This document shows, in pieces, positions 32,061 through 42,971 of a stretch of DNA of 64,000 bases. Position 1 is the first letter of the stretch; every line of letters begins with the position of its first letter. The translations under genes and the position numbers were made by a program. Source of the DNA: Limonium bicolor (Eukaryota; Streptophyta; Magnoliopsida; Caryophyllales; Plumbaginaceae); contig CM041777.1 of assembly GCA_023374045.1 (NCBI GenBank), positions 480,229,594 to 480,293,593 of the forward strand, in the 5' to 3' direction. The notes beneath the pieces are model-generated. The model did not search any database, was not told the origin of the DNA, and worked only from the letters and a program-made list of their open reading frames with translations.

Positions 32061-33111
32061 AAAATAGTGATGTTGGGCTGTCTGATGCCAACATACTGAA
32101 GACTCGAGCTTTGGGCCGTCGGGACGCCATTGAGATGACCGTGATTGTCTTCCTTCCAAACTTCGAGTAGGCCCTGTAAAATGTTTGAACTAGGAATGCC
32201 TATGGGTTATGTAAGAAGTAAGTGGGTCTGAGTCTTCTCCAAACTGAGAGTGGAGTGCACAGATTATAGTGATTCCTAGACTAGAACGGACATGTAGGCC
32301 TGAATCCCTTAATCTAGAAACCGAGCAAACAAGCTGAAGGAAGTCACATGGACCGTGAAGGGGCCACTGGGTCGAGAGATAAGCCTTGAAGTCTAAGATT
32401 CGTTTGATGTTCTTGTTGGGCCTTGAAGCCGGAAACTGGAGTGAATGAATTATGCAAACTATCTTGGATTCAAATGTTTTATGGGATGAAATTCTGGATT
32501 GAGAGTGAAGCTCATGGGCCAAAACTATGAATTGGTCTATGGGCCTAGATGAAATGAGTTATGAGTGGGTACTCAGAATGTTTTGAGAGTTTGGCACCTG
32601 GGCCAGAATGTGTTTGGGCTAGAAATAGGGCGCGTGGGCCGAAATGATTTTTAAACCATGTCCTAGATGCGAATTGGAATTTGGGCCGAGTAATTCTGAT
32701 TGGGCCTAGAAGATGATACCTATATCTAGGACTTTGGGCCAAAGCCCAAGTGGAAAGTCTTCCTGGACTAGAATAAACCTTGAAACGGAAAGGTCTGATG
32801 GATTTTCATGAACTGCTTGAGGTGGATTTGTTTTTCATGGGCCTAGAACTAAATGGATAATTCGAATTGGGCCAGAAGAGAAATCACCTAAGTCTAAGCT
32901 TTTGGGCCGAAGCCCGAACGACTCACATGTTAAACCAAACAGGGCCTCTGGGCCGCAAACAAATAGAGCTGCCAATTCGGGTTGGGCTAGGTTGATGTAG
33001 GAGAAAATCCTATCAGTTTCTAAGCTGGGTAGTGGGCCGATCACACAAGCAAACAAGGCCCACACAGATTCAACATGTCCTCACTAGATGTTTAAACCAA
33101 ACCAGGTATGG
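32061..33111 (-). other. Element I leader region, gag missing
   Basis: Where element II carries gag (41104-41846), element I passes directly into leader sequence with repeated GGGCC-rich words (for example GGGCCGAAGCCCGAACG at 32904-32920). No gag motif is visible. The right part of this block (from about 32820) matches 42200-42470 of element II closely. Confidence 0.55.
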
Positions 33112-33592
33112 ATCGATCCGGAGAGGTGCTTGGGGCGCGGGCCCAGGTCACCATAAAGGAATAGGGCTTGCACGCTATTCTCTTTGGGCTTCCCCACCTT
33201 TTCCACATCACCTGAAGGTGTGCGTCTACGGTCGGGTCTTTGACTGACCAAACAATGGGCTAGGTAAGGGTACTGCCAGGAAAATGCTTGGGGCTAAAGC
33301 CCAGGTATTAAGGGGGTGTGGTTAGACGACACCCTCCTCTTTTCCCTCACTTATTCACATCACCTAAAAGGTGTGAGTCCCTGACAGGGGACCCTAGATG
33401 GGTCCCGGGGTGAAACTGGTTTGTGTGGACCCTCGCTCTCATATGATGCAAAAGGTGCATAAAATTAAAGTGCGCACAAAAGTAAACAAACAAAGTAATA
33501 AAGCCATAAATAAACAATTTCGAGTTAAGCCCTCTTTCTTAAAATTAAACAAGTTAATATTAAGAAATTTGTCCCCAGCAGAGTCGCCAGTC

Positions 33593-35392
33593 TGTGAGCC
33601 TCGATTTCAAACCCTATCCTATGTTGATTAAAGTTGATTAGGATCTAACCGGGTTTTAGGTCCACTTATAGCCTAAGATTAATAACTATGTCATATAACA
33701 ATAATTATTAAAACCTAAGCTAGCTCACTGGAACCTATTATGAGTCGCCACCTAATTTTAACCTAGATCAAATTAGGAAAGGAGAGTTCGGGTTCGGGGG
33801 CTCGATATTCGACTTAATTAGGGTTCAATTACTTTCATTACCCCTCCTAGGTCGTTTTTCCTCTACTTGGTTTAATTACGGCTTTCTACAAAATTGCTTT
33901 TTAACCTAGGTGCGCGCTTCTGTTTTTTTGTGTTTTTTAGCATTTTTTGACAGAAAATTAAAGTGGAAATTAAAATACCTAAACTAGGGTTTCGGAGGCA
34001 GAATTAGGTCAAATTTTGTTTCCGTCCGTAGCCACGGACCTAATGTCCGAAGCCACGGACCCCAGTTAACCTACATAACAATAAAAGTCGAATTAAACAG
34101 AAAACAGAAAATTGTAAAGTCCGGGGCCACGGACAGGCTGTCCGTGGGCCCGGACATTATTAGAAAACCTAAATTTTTTAAAAAAATTTAAAAATCCCGC
34201 CGCCATCCGTGGGCGTCCGGGCTTTCGGACAGGGAGTCCGGGACCCCGGACACGACGTCCGTGGGTGCGGACAGCCCTCGGACGGCGGCGTTGAGGCTGT
34301 TCCCGAAGGTGTTTTTGGCTCAAATTTTATGGGTGTGTAGCCTGAAAGATGTACAATGCGTTAGTGATCGAAAGTTCTCAATTTGAATTCGAATTATGCA
34401 CGAAACTTGGTAAACAAGTTATTGGACAGAAGCTTGAATAAACAGCAATACAGAAGCGTACGAAGGTCAGTTTGAGCCCAAATTTTGAGGCAAGACAGAT
34501 AATACTGTGGAGAATTAGGGAAGTGGAGTTTCTACCTGTTTTACCTTCGGATTCACAACGTTTCTTCACACCGGGATTCGTCGAGTGCTCCGTTGATGGC
34601 AGACCCGAGAGGATTTCGACCCAAGCTTCTGGTTGTTGGTTGTTCTTGCTGTTCTTCACGTTTTGGAGGTGTTTTTGTGGGGTTTTGATGATTATTGGTG
34701 CTTTGGGAATTGGAAAACGTGTTTAGATGGTGATTTCGGGGGATTTTCGGTATGATTTGGGTGGCCGGGTGTTGGAAAACGTGAGAGAGAGAGAGGAGGC
34801 TGTGTTTTTTGACTCTCTAGGGTTCTTGAGCATATGAAGTTCTGCCTTTTATCCAAAAACCTATCCCCTTATATAGACTTTCTTAAAGATAAAGAAAATC
34901 TAGTAAAAGTAAGATTTTTTGGTATTTTTAATTAAAAGACTTCCCAAAGGAATTTTGCTGTGAAATTTTAACCACATGTCAAGGATGGATATTATGAATT
35001 TTCTGAGGTGGAACCGAATTTTTTATATGTTGGAATATTTTTAAATTGAATTTCTTGTCAGATTCAGTCAGAAATTGCTAGAAAATTATTGGAAACTCGA
35101 AAAATCAAAATTCCAATGCCGTTATGCTTAGAATATCATCCTCTATCATGGGTTAAAATATCAAAGCATTTCAAGCTGATTTGGGCACCCTTTGGAGGAG
35201 AGAGAAAGCTTATAGGAGATCTCAGGAGCCTTTAAAGATTACCAAAACGCCCTTGAAAGTGACGAAGCTGCTCCTCATGCCATGGAACGCGTCGTTCGAT
35301 CCGGAATCCCTCATTACTTGATTAAAATGCCCCTCACAACACCAGGACCTCGTAGACCCTAACCAGGGGGGGTCAAAATTTTGGGTATAACA
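33593..35392 (-). repeat. Element I LTR, right copy (5' LTR)
   Basis: 1800 bp, opening TGTTATACCC at 35392 on the minus strand and ending GGCTCACA at 33593, followed by the PBS TGGCGACTCTGCTGGGGA (33589-33572). TATA box at 34868-34875. Beyond 35392 lies Athila-like gag sequence, so this is the true outer end. Confidence 0.87.
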
Positions 35393-35405
35393 CAAACTTA
35401 GCATC

Positions 35406-35642
35406 TTATCTAGATTCAATTTCAGCCAATTTAGCATTAGTGGCTTTTCTTTGCTCCAGGATCTCTGCAAGCATGCTCTCTATCTTGCTCGTATCCTCCT
35501 TAGGAGGATCCTGATAAGTGTAGAACCGTTGTTCCTCCATCTGCATTCTAGTCTGCTCACCTTCCCACCAATAAGACTGTCGAAAAGACGATTGTTGTGG
35601 CTGATAATAATCTTGTTGCCTGAACTGGTTGTAACTTTGAGT
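35406..35642 (-). pseudogene. gag: Athila-like gag fragment, C-terminal part
   Basis: The minus-strand frame runs from the element II insertion point to a TAA at 35408-35406. It is rich in Gln, Tyr and Ser (YYQPQQSSFRQSYWW) and ends in a Lys/Glu-rich helix. It continues in frame from 45092-45000 once element II and one ACCCG are ignored; the total is 330 bp, or 109 codons plus stop. It resembles gag-type linkers of Athila-like elements, but no zinc knuckle is present, so the family assignment is tentative. Confidence 0.5.
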
Positions 35643-35647
35643 ACCCG

Positions 35648-37675
35648 TGTGAGCCTCGATTTTAAACCCTATCCTATGTGGATTAAGTTGATTAGGATCT
35701 AATCGGGTTTTAGGTCCACTTATAACCTAAGATTAATAACTATGTCATATAACAATAATTATTAAAACCTAAGCTAGCTCACTGGAACCTATTATGAGTC
35801 GCCACCTAATTTTGACCTAGATTAAATTAGGAAAGGAGAGTTCAGGTTCGGGGGCTTGATATTCGACTTAATTAGGGTTCAATTACTTTCATTACCCTTA
35901 GAAGTCGTTTTTCCTCTACTTAGTTTAATTACGGCTTATTACGAGTCGTTTTAACTTAAGTGCGCGAGCTTCTGTTTTTTTGTGTTTTTTAGCATTTTTT
36001 GACAGAAAATTAAAATAAAATTAAAGATTCCCAAACTAGGGTTTCAGAGGCAGAATTAGGTCAAATTTTGTTTCCATCCGTGGCTACGGACCTAATGTCC
36101 GAACCCGCGGACCCTAGTTAACCTATGTGTACATAAAAGTCGAATTAAACAGAAAACACAATTTTGCAAGGTCCGGGGCCACGGACAGGATGTCCGTGGG
36201 CCCGGACATTATTTTAGAAAACCTAAATTTTGAATTTTTAAAAAATCTCGCCGCCGTCCGTGGGTGTCCGGGCTTACGGACAGGGAGTCCGGGACCCCGG
36301 ACATGACGTCCGTGGGTGTGGACCGCCCTCGGACAGCGGCGTTGAGGCTGTTCCCGAAGGTGTTTTTGGCTCAAATTTTATGGGTGTGTAGCCTGAAAGA
36401 TGTACAAGACGTTAGTGATTGGAAGTTTTCAATTTGAAATCGAATTTAATGCGAAACTTAACGAACAAGTTAGAAGGCAGAAACACAAACAAACCTTAAT
36501 TCAGAAGCAAGGAAAAATCAATTCGGTTAGCAATTTCAACCAGAATCGTATTTTGACCAGAAGGGTTAGAGAATTTGGTTTTTACCCTGTTTTGATTTCG
36601 AAAACTTGTTGTTCCTTCATGTCGGGAATCTCTGAAAGCTTCGTTGGTGGCCGATCCGGTTCGACTTTGACCCGAGCTTCTGACCTCTTCTTCCTTGTGT
36701 TGTTAAGCACGTTTTGGTTCTGTATTTGTGGTGTTTTGATGCTTGGAAGTTCAATGAGAGAAGAAAGAATGTGTTTTGGTGATTTTGGGATGATTTCGGT
36801 AGAGTTTCGGTGTTGGGAGTGTTGAAAACGTGGGAGGCAAGTAGACGGCTGTGTTTTCTGACTATGGGGATCATCTACCTTGCCCTAGGTCGTTTTTTGG
36901 AAGGCCTTTTATAGAAAGAGCATGGCCAAGTTGATAGAACAGAAAACCTTGATTTTGTGCTCTAAGAGAATCTGATTTTTTTAAAATATGTTGCAAGCCG
37001 ATAAAAATTATGAAAATTTAACTGAAGGTAAAGAATGATTTTTAGGAATTTTGAGAGTTGGAATCGAGTTATTTTGATAAATAACCGATTAGATAAAAAT
37101 CTCACAATCTGGAATCTCCCAAAATTCATAACTTATTATTGGAAAGTCGAAATTAAGAAATTCAAACGGCATTAGTCTCTAATAATCATCCTACACCTTG
37201 TGTTAAAATGTCATGACATTTTGTTTTGATTTCGGTATTTTCCAAAGGAGAGAGAAAATTGCAAAAATGATTGAATTTCTCTTTTAAATTTTGGGATAAG
37301 GTTCCCAATAAAATAATTTCAGGTTTATGACTGTATGTAGTCATGGTAACCATGTGACAATTTTATTTTAATTTTGGAAACCTTTTAATTTCTATTTTGA
37401 GGCTATTTCATGTGTTAATTATTAAAGAAATTAGCTTATAATATGAATTAAAAGCTAAATTTCCAGAATAAATATTATCAGAGAATCATGAAATACCTTT
37501 CATAATGACTATGATATTTGGAAGTGTTTGGAGATAATAAACAAGTCATATGAAAATAGAAAATCCCGATAATGTCCTTGGAAAATCCCGCCTTGGTGCT
37601 TTTTGACCCCTTTTGCCCTTTGTAACACGTATGCCTTAGAGACTACTCCGGGGGGTTGAAATTTTGGGTATAACA
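35648..37675 (-). repeat. Element II 3' LTR
   Basis: 2028 bp, TG...CA ends, preceded on the minus strand by the PPT. A TATAAAAGG box lies at 36913-36905 (minus). GTCCG/CGGAC dyads cluster at 36080-36340. The U3 half differs from element I whereas the PBS-proximal half is clearly related. Confidence 0.9.
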
Positions 37676-37692
37676 GATTGCCCCCCGTCAAC
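37676..37692 (-). other. Polypurine tract of element II
   Basis: GTTGACGGGGGGCAATC on the minus strand, identical to that of element I, immediately before the 3' LTR. Confidence 0.75.
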
Positions 37693-37834
37693 TAGGCTTT
37701 GTAATGAAGATGAAAAGACTAGTTGATTCCTGAGTGACACCCCAAAATTTTGGGATCTTAAAAGACCCTGTATGTGGATTGTGTCGAGCTATTCTAAGGC
37801 GCTGACTACCTAAAAACGAAATGACGAAGTAAAT

Positions 37835-38140
37835 GTCAAGCGATTCTACGGCGTTGACAACCTAAAAGACAAAGTAATGTCAAGCGATTCTAAGGCGTTG
37901 ACAACCTAAAAGACGAAGTAATGTCAAGCGATTCTAAGGCGTTGACAACCTAAAAGACGAAGTAATGTCAAGCGATTCTAAGGCGTTGACAACCTAAAAG
38001 ACGAAGTAATGTCAAGCGATTCTAAGGCGTTGACAACCTAAAAGACGAAGTAATGTCAAGCGATTCTAAGGCGTTGACAACCTAAAAGACGAAGTAATGT
38101 CAAGCGATTCTAAGGCGTTGACAACCTAAAAGACGAAGTA
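37835..38140. repeat. Regular 44-bp tandem array (element II)
   Basis: Seven units starting GTCAAGCGATTCT at 37835, 37879, 37923, 37967, 38011, 38055 and 38099, nearly identical, with a diverged unit before them. This is homologous to the looser array in element I, here homogenised. Confidence 0.9.
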
Positions 38141-41103
38141 ATTTGTAGATGGAAGAATGTTGATGATGCTCGGATGCTTCTGGGGACCGAAACCCGTGCC
38201 AATGCTCCTGGCTGGACCCAATGTGGACTTATTGCCATCGCCCCCCAAGCCGGTGTGCAGGGATAACTCCTGGTAAAAACCCTGGGGACTTATTGCCATC
38301 GCCCACCATTCATTGATCCCAAAATAAGTTGACATCGCACAGGAGGATTTATTGCCATCACCTCGCCAACTTTTCTGTCGCCAGGTCTTGTGACGCGCCT
38401 GGATAATGCAGATGGATGATATGAAGATGACGCAAATGAAAGTGATGCAAATGTAGATGATGAAAATGATGCAAATGATATGGATGATATGAAAATGATG
38501 TAAATGAAAGTGATGCAAATGTAGATGATGAAAATGATGCAAATGATATGGATGATATGAAAATGATGTTCGGATGCTTCTGGGGACCGAAACCCGTTCC
38601 AATGCTCCTTGTTGGTATACTATGGGGACTTATTGCCTCTGCCCACCAACTGGGGTGCTGAGATAACTTCTAGATTACCAAGGGGACTTATTGCCACTGC
38701 CCACTAGTTGTTTCTCCCAAGAAGTTGACATGAAGATGGGGACTTATTGCCTCTGCCCCGCCAACTTAGATCACGCTCTGTCTCGTACTTGTCTCGCACT
38801 GAAGATGATACTAGGTCTCGTACTAAAGTCTTGAAAATGATGGGTCTCGCACTGATTTTGGGTCTCGAACTAAAAATGAGTTAGAAAGATAATGGTCTCA
38901 TGCAAATGATGAAAAATGATTACCGGAGTGCCAAACATGGCAATGTATGCAATCAAAATATATGAAAGATACTCGTTCAAAACAGGAAACTGTTGGAAAA
39001 GGTGCCAAACTTGGCATTGTTGAGGTGTTATGAAAAAGTTGTAAAACGCAACTAAAGTGTTTGTTGGAAGCTTGCCAAAACAAGAAACTGTTGAAAAATG
39101 TGTCAAACATGGCAATGCTTGAGAAAGACTCTGCTGAAAAAGGAAAGTGAAATGATCATTTCCTGACTAAAAATTCCATATCTGCAACTTGTTTCTTGAA
39201 AAATGAACATGTCATTGGTGGAAGTGTGTGGTGTTTGTTGTGGTGCTGAAGGCTTTTGCCGGTGTTCAGGATTTGTGACAGACCTGGGATTGGGTTGTGA
39301 TTTATGATGGTGGTCAGGGTTATGATGGGCCTAATGTTTTTGTGGAGGTAAGGCCAATGATGGGCTTGAGAGTGTGTGTGTGGTGGTAAGGGCTTATGTG
39401 TGTCTGTGGTGGGATGGTGGTGCTCAAGCTTTGGGTTTCAATTGGTGTTGACATGACAAATGTTGGAACCAACAATTGCCCCCAGTATTTTTCCTTAGGA
39501 CAATCCGAGCTAGAGTTCATGGCAATCGATCGGAACGATCGATTGCCCCCAGTATTTTCTTTGATTAAACGTGTGAACAAGTTTCATCCTCACAGGGTTG
39601 AGGCTTATTCTTTGATGTGGTGCTTCCTACCCTACACTCGATGTGGTCGGTGTTTGCACTCATTTCTCGCTCATGGTCATAACTTCTAAACCATTGAATT
39701 CGATATTTGATGGATTTACGCATTTGATCTGTTACTTTCACGTGATTGGACACACAACTATCAAGTCGGAAGTCTTTAAAGCTTATAACGTGGCCATAGG
39801 GTGTGATGAAAGATGACGGGATCATGGAGGGATATTTGAGGTATGTGGAGCTTAAATGGGAAACCAAAGCTGCAACTTGCGTCTTCTCTCGGATTCATCT
39901 TCATTGTCTTGAAGTTGTCTGGCTGCTTCATGTTGACGTTGTTTTCGAGCTTCTGGACCTGGACTTTTGGAGTTGTCCTTTACACCATTTCTCTTTTTTT
40001 TTGTCATTTGGACTTCTTCGAGGCACTTCGGGTTTGCCTTTTTGTTTTATCCTTTCTTGACTTTGCCTTCGGGGTTCTTGTGTTTCCCGGTTTTGGGCTT
40101 CGTGAGCTGTTTTGATGTGTGCTTTATTGATCTTGTGTCATTCTGGGACCATTTGCGGATCGCTTCGTCATGCTGATTGCGGCATTGCTTCTTTGGACTG
40201 ATGAGAATGTTATCTGAGAGTCGGGATCCTCGCTTCCTTTGGTCACCGGGTCGGACATTCATCATTGGCTGGGTTATTTTGTGGAGCTCATAATATCGAA
40301 AAGGGATATACGAAAGGCTCAACGGGGGTGCCTAGGGTTTAATGATAGGGTTTACAAGCTTTTGGCTATGTGGTGCTGTACCTAGGTGCTTCGTCATTCC
40401 TGATAGTTGTGTATCCGTTCCTTTACTTTTCGCAGGTCTAAGAGTAAATTTACAAATTATCTCCTTCGGTCAGAGTTATGCCATTTACCTCACCTTTGAA
40501 TGTGGTCTCACCAGAGTCGTGTAAAAATGACACTCGTTCGCTCATGGTTTTTCCGCTCAAGACACTCTCGTGAATTTCACCCAGAGACTAGTTCACACGT
40601 TTAAACAAAAGATTCGAAGACAATGATTCTAAACTCAGATTGCCCCCAGTATTGATTTGGGGTTTGTGACAACAGTTTGATAGATGTGGGCCTTGAACCT
40701 CATTGTGGGTTGTTTGGATATATGTGGTGAGTTGTGGTGTTTGGTTAGGCATGTTCAAATTTTTAGAAACAAGAGACAAGTCGTTCCATTGCATAGTCAG
40801 AAAATGATTACTTCGTGATCCTTGAAGGACGTGAGTGCTCTTTTTTTTAAAGTTTTTCGAATAAACGAATGATGCTTTGTACAAAAATTATGAAAAAGGA
40901 ACTATGTTTTATTCAACAAAAAGAATAACGTTGGAAATTACAAACTCAGGAAAACTACCGAAAATGATTCAAGGGAACTAACTACTACAAAAGTTGAAAG
41001 ACAACTAATCAAGAAAAGAAATGCATTTAATGAGAAAAACACTAAAAAAACAACATTTCTGATGATGCCTGGGCACGCGTGCTCTGCGCTCTCCACCATG
41101 TTC
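38141..41103 (-). other. Element II non-coding interior between gag and PPT
   Basis: It holds ATGATGCAAATG-type simple repeats (38405-38570), two blocks ending GGACTTATTGCC, GGTCTCG repeats (38780-38900), three GGGGGCAAT PPT-like boxes (39475-39489, 39542-39556, 40639-40653) and a perfect hairpin at 39521-39547. No coding domain is seen; pol is absent. Confidence 0.6.
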
Positions 41104-41846
41104 TTAGAATTGGAACCCTTGGTCAATCAGATCCTGGATTCTGTGTTGTAGGGCTCTGCAGTGGTCAGTGTCGTGACCGGGCAGCTGATGAAAGTGACAA
41201 AATTGATTAAGATCCTTCCCCAAATGAGTAGTTCCTGGCCTCAGGGCAAGCGGTTGCATCGGATATCTTCCTCGAAGCTCTTCAAGTGCTTGTCTTGGTG
41301 TTCGGCCGATGTCTGTAAACTCTCTCTGTCGAGAACTCCGTCGGGATGGTTCTACTGTCCTAACGCTCCAACCAGGTCCTCTTGACTGTCGATCACTGTC
41401 TTCCTCATGTTGCCTGGTTCTCTTACGGGTGCAGCTTTGGATGCAAGTTGCTGCTCCTGGTTGTCTGATCACTTTCCTGAGTTCTGTAGCAATTTCTTTG
41501 ACATTCCCTCCGATCCTCGGACCCTAATGGAGCCAACTTCAATGCAGTCATAAAGGGTGTTGAGAAGCCTGTCCACTAACTCATCCCGAGCTTGACGTTT
41601 GGACTCGAGGGAAAGAGCCTTTGCTTTCAACTCTTCGATAACAGCAACGTAGTTAGATTCCACGGCGTCCATGGCAGCACTATGCCTCTGCTCCATGGCT
41701 TCAATGGTGGCCATGTGCTTTTGTTCCAAAATTGCGAGCTGGGCTTCCATGTCGATTGGACCGTACTTAGGACTTGAGTCTACCCTGTTTCCAAGGTGTC
41801 CATTATTAGCTAACAAAAGGAAGTGGGCTGAAACATGATGCTTCAC
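41104..41846 (-). pseudogene. gag: Gag of element II (Tat/Ogre-type), one frameshift
   Basis: The N-terminal frame (41846-41469) encodes a charged helical, probably coiled-coil region (EQKHMATIEAMEQRH). The C-terminal frame (to TAA at 41106-41104) contains CHFHQLPGHDTDHCRALQHR, matching the C-x-F-H...GHDT...C knuckle of Tat-lineage gag, followed by DLIDQG. The two frames join through a frameshift near 41520; the downstream frame reads sensibly upstream of its first possible start (VKEIATELRKV). Gag packages element RNA. Both halves lack a confident ATG, so the true start is uncertain. Confidence 0.7.
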
Positions 41847-42950
41847 AAGATAGATCGAAACAGACTTAGGCTGAAAGCAAGTGGGCCAGGATACCAGAGA
41901 ATGAGGTGTTTGGGCTGGAGTATCTTATGAACTGGAACTTGGGCTGAAACCTAGACAGATGGCTTTGATTGGGCATGAGAGGTGACACCTAGATCTAGGG
42001 TTTGGGGCTAGGGCCCGAATAAGGAGTTTACCTAGTTTAGAATGAGCCCTTGGGCCGGAATGTGTTTGGGCCTGGAGTAAAGCACATGGGCTGGAATGGT
42101 CCCTAAACCACAAATGGGCCTAACTTTCTTTGGGCAGAGAAGATGGTTGCTAAGCAGAAAAACATTTTATTTTTCAGAACTTGTGGGTTATTTCAAGTTC
42201 AGGTGGATTTCTTTTTTTTTGGGCCTAGAACTAATTGGATAATTCAAATTGGGCCAGAAGAGAAATCACCTAAGTCTAAGCTTTTGGGCCGAAGCCCGAA
42301 CGACTCACATGTTAAACCAAACAGGGCCTCTGGGCCGCAAACAAGTAGAGCCGCCAATTCGGTTGGGCTAGGTTAATGTAGGAGAAGTTCCTATCAATCT
42401 CTAGGCTAGGTAATGGGCCGATCATACAAGCAAACAAGGCCCACACAAATTCAACATGTCCTCACTTGACGGTTAAATCAATTTGGGTATGGATCGATCC
42501 GGAGAGGTGCTTGGGGCTTGGGCCCAGGTCGCCACAAAGGAATAGGGCTTGCACGCTATTCTCTTTGGGTTTCCCCACTTTTTTCACATCACCTAAAGGT
42601 GTGCGTCTACGGTCGGGTCTTTGACTGACCAAACAATGGGCTAGGTAAGGACACTGCCAAGAAAACGCTTGGGGCTAAGGCCCAGTATTAATGGAATGTG
42701 GTTAGACGACATCCTCCTCTTTTCCCCCGCTTATTCACATCACCTAAAAGGTGTGAGTCCCTGACAGGGGACCCTCAAACGGGTCCCGGGGTGAAATTGG
42801 TTTGCGTGGACCCTCGCTCTCACATGATGCAAAGGTGCCGAAATTAAAGTGCGCACAGAAGTAAATAAACAAAGTAATAAAGCCATAAATAAACAATTTT
42901 CGAGTTAAGCCCTCTTTCTTAAAATTAAACAAGTTAAAATTAAGAAGTTG
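41847..42950 (-). other. Element II leader
   Basis: Non-coding sequence between PBS and gag. 42493-42971 is homologous to 26656-27136 and 33112-33592 of element I. It contains repeated GGGCC words and a conserved CGATCCGGAGAGGTGCTTGG. Confidence 0.65.
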
Positions 42951-42968
42951 TCCCCAGCAGAGTCGCCA
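42951..42968 (-). other. Primer-binding site of element II
   Basis: TGGCGACTCTGCTGGGGA on the minus strand, three bases after the 5' LTR end (42972). Confidence 0.75.
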
Positions 42969-42971
42969 GTC

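Larger units (their letters stand above)
26656..35392 (-). mobile_element. Element I: non-autonomous Tat/Ogre-like LTR retrotransposon with extra leader copy
   Basis: Minus-strand order: LTR (35392-33593), PBS (33589-33572), leader, non-coding interior with tandem repeats, PPT (28959-28943), LTR (28942-27137), and then a second PBS plus 478 bp of leader (27133-26656) homologous to 33592-33112. The final leader copy should not follow a 3' LTR, so the left end is abnormal. No gag or pol is readable in the 4.65-kb interior. The right target flank (CAAAC at 35393) lies just after the gag frame of the Athila-like host. CAAAC also occurs at 26601-26605, which might be the other duplication, but no LTR end is there. 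Confidence 0.75.

Noticed and set aside
34093..34323. Arg-rich minus-strand frame in the LTR (also at 36123-36374)
   Set aside because: Arises from the GTCCG/CGGAC dyads; frame and length differ between LTR copies.
37835..38140. Regular 44-bp direct repeats resembling a CRISPR array
   Set aside because: Units are contiguous and nearly identical over the whole 44 bp with no unique spacers, in a plant LTR element.
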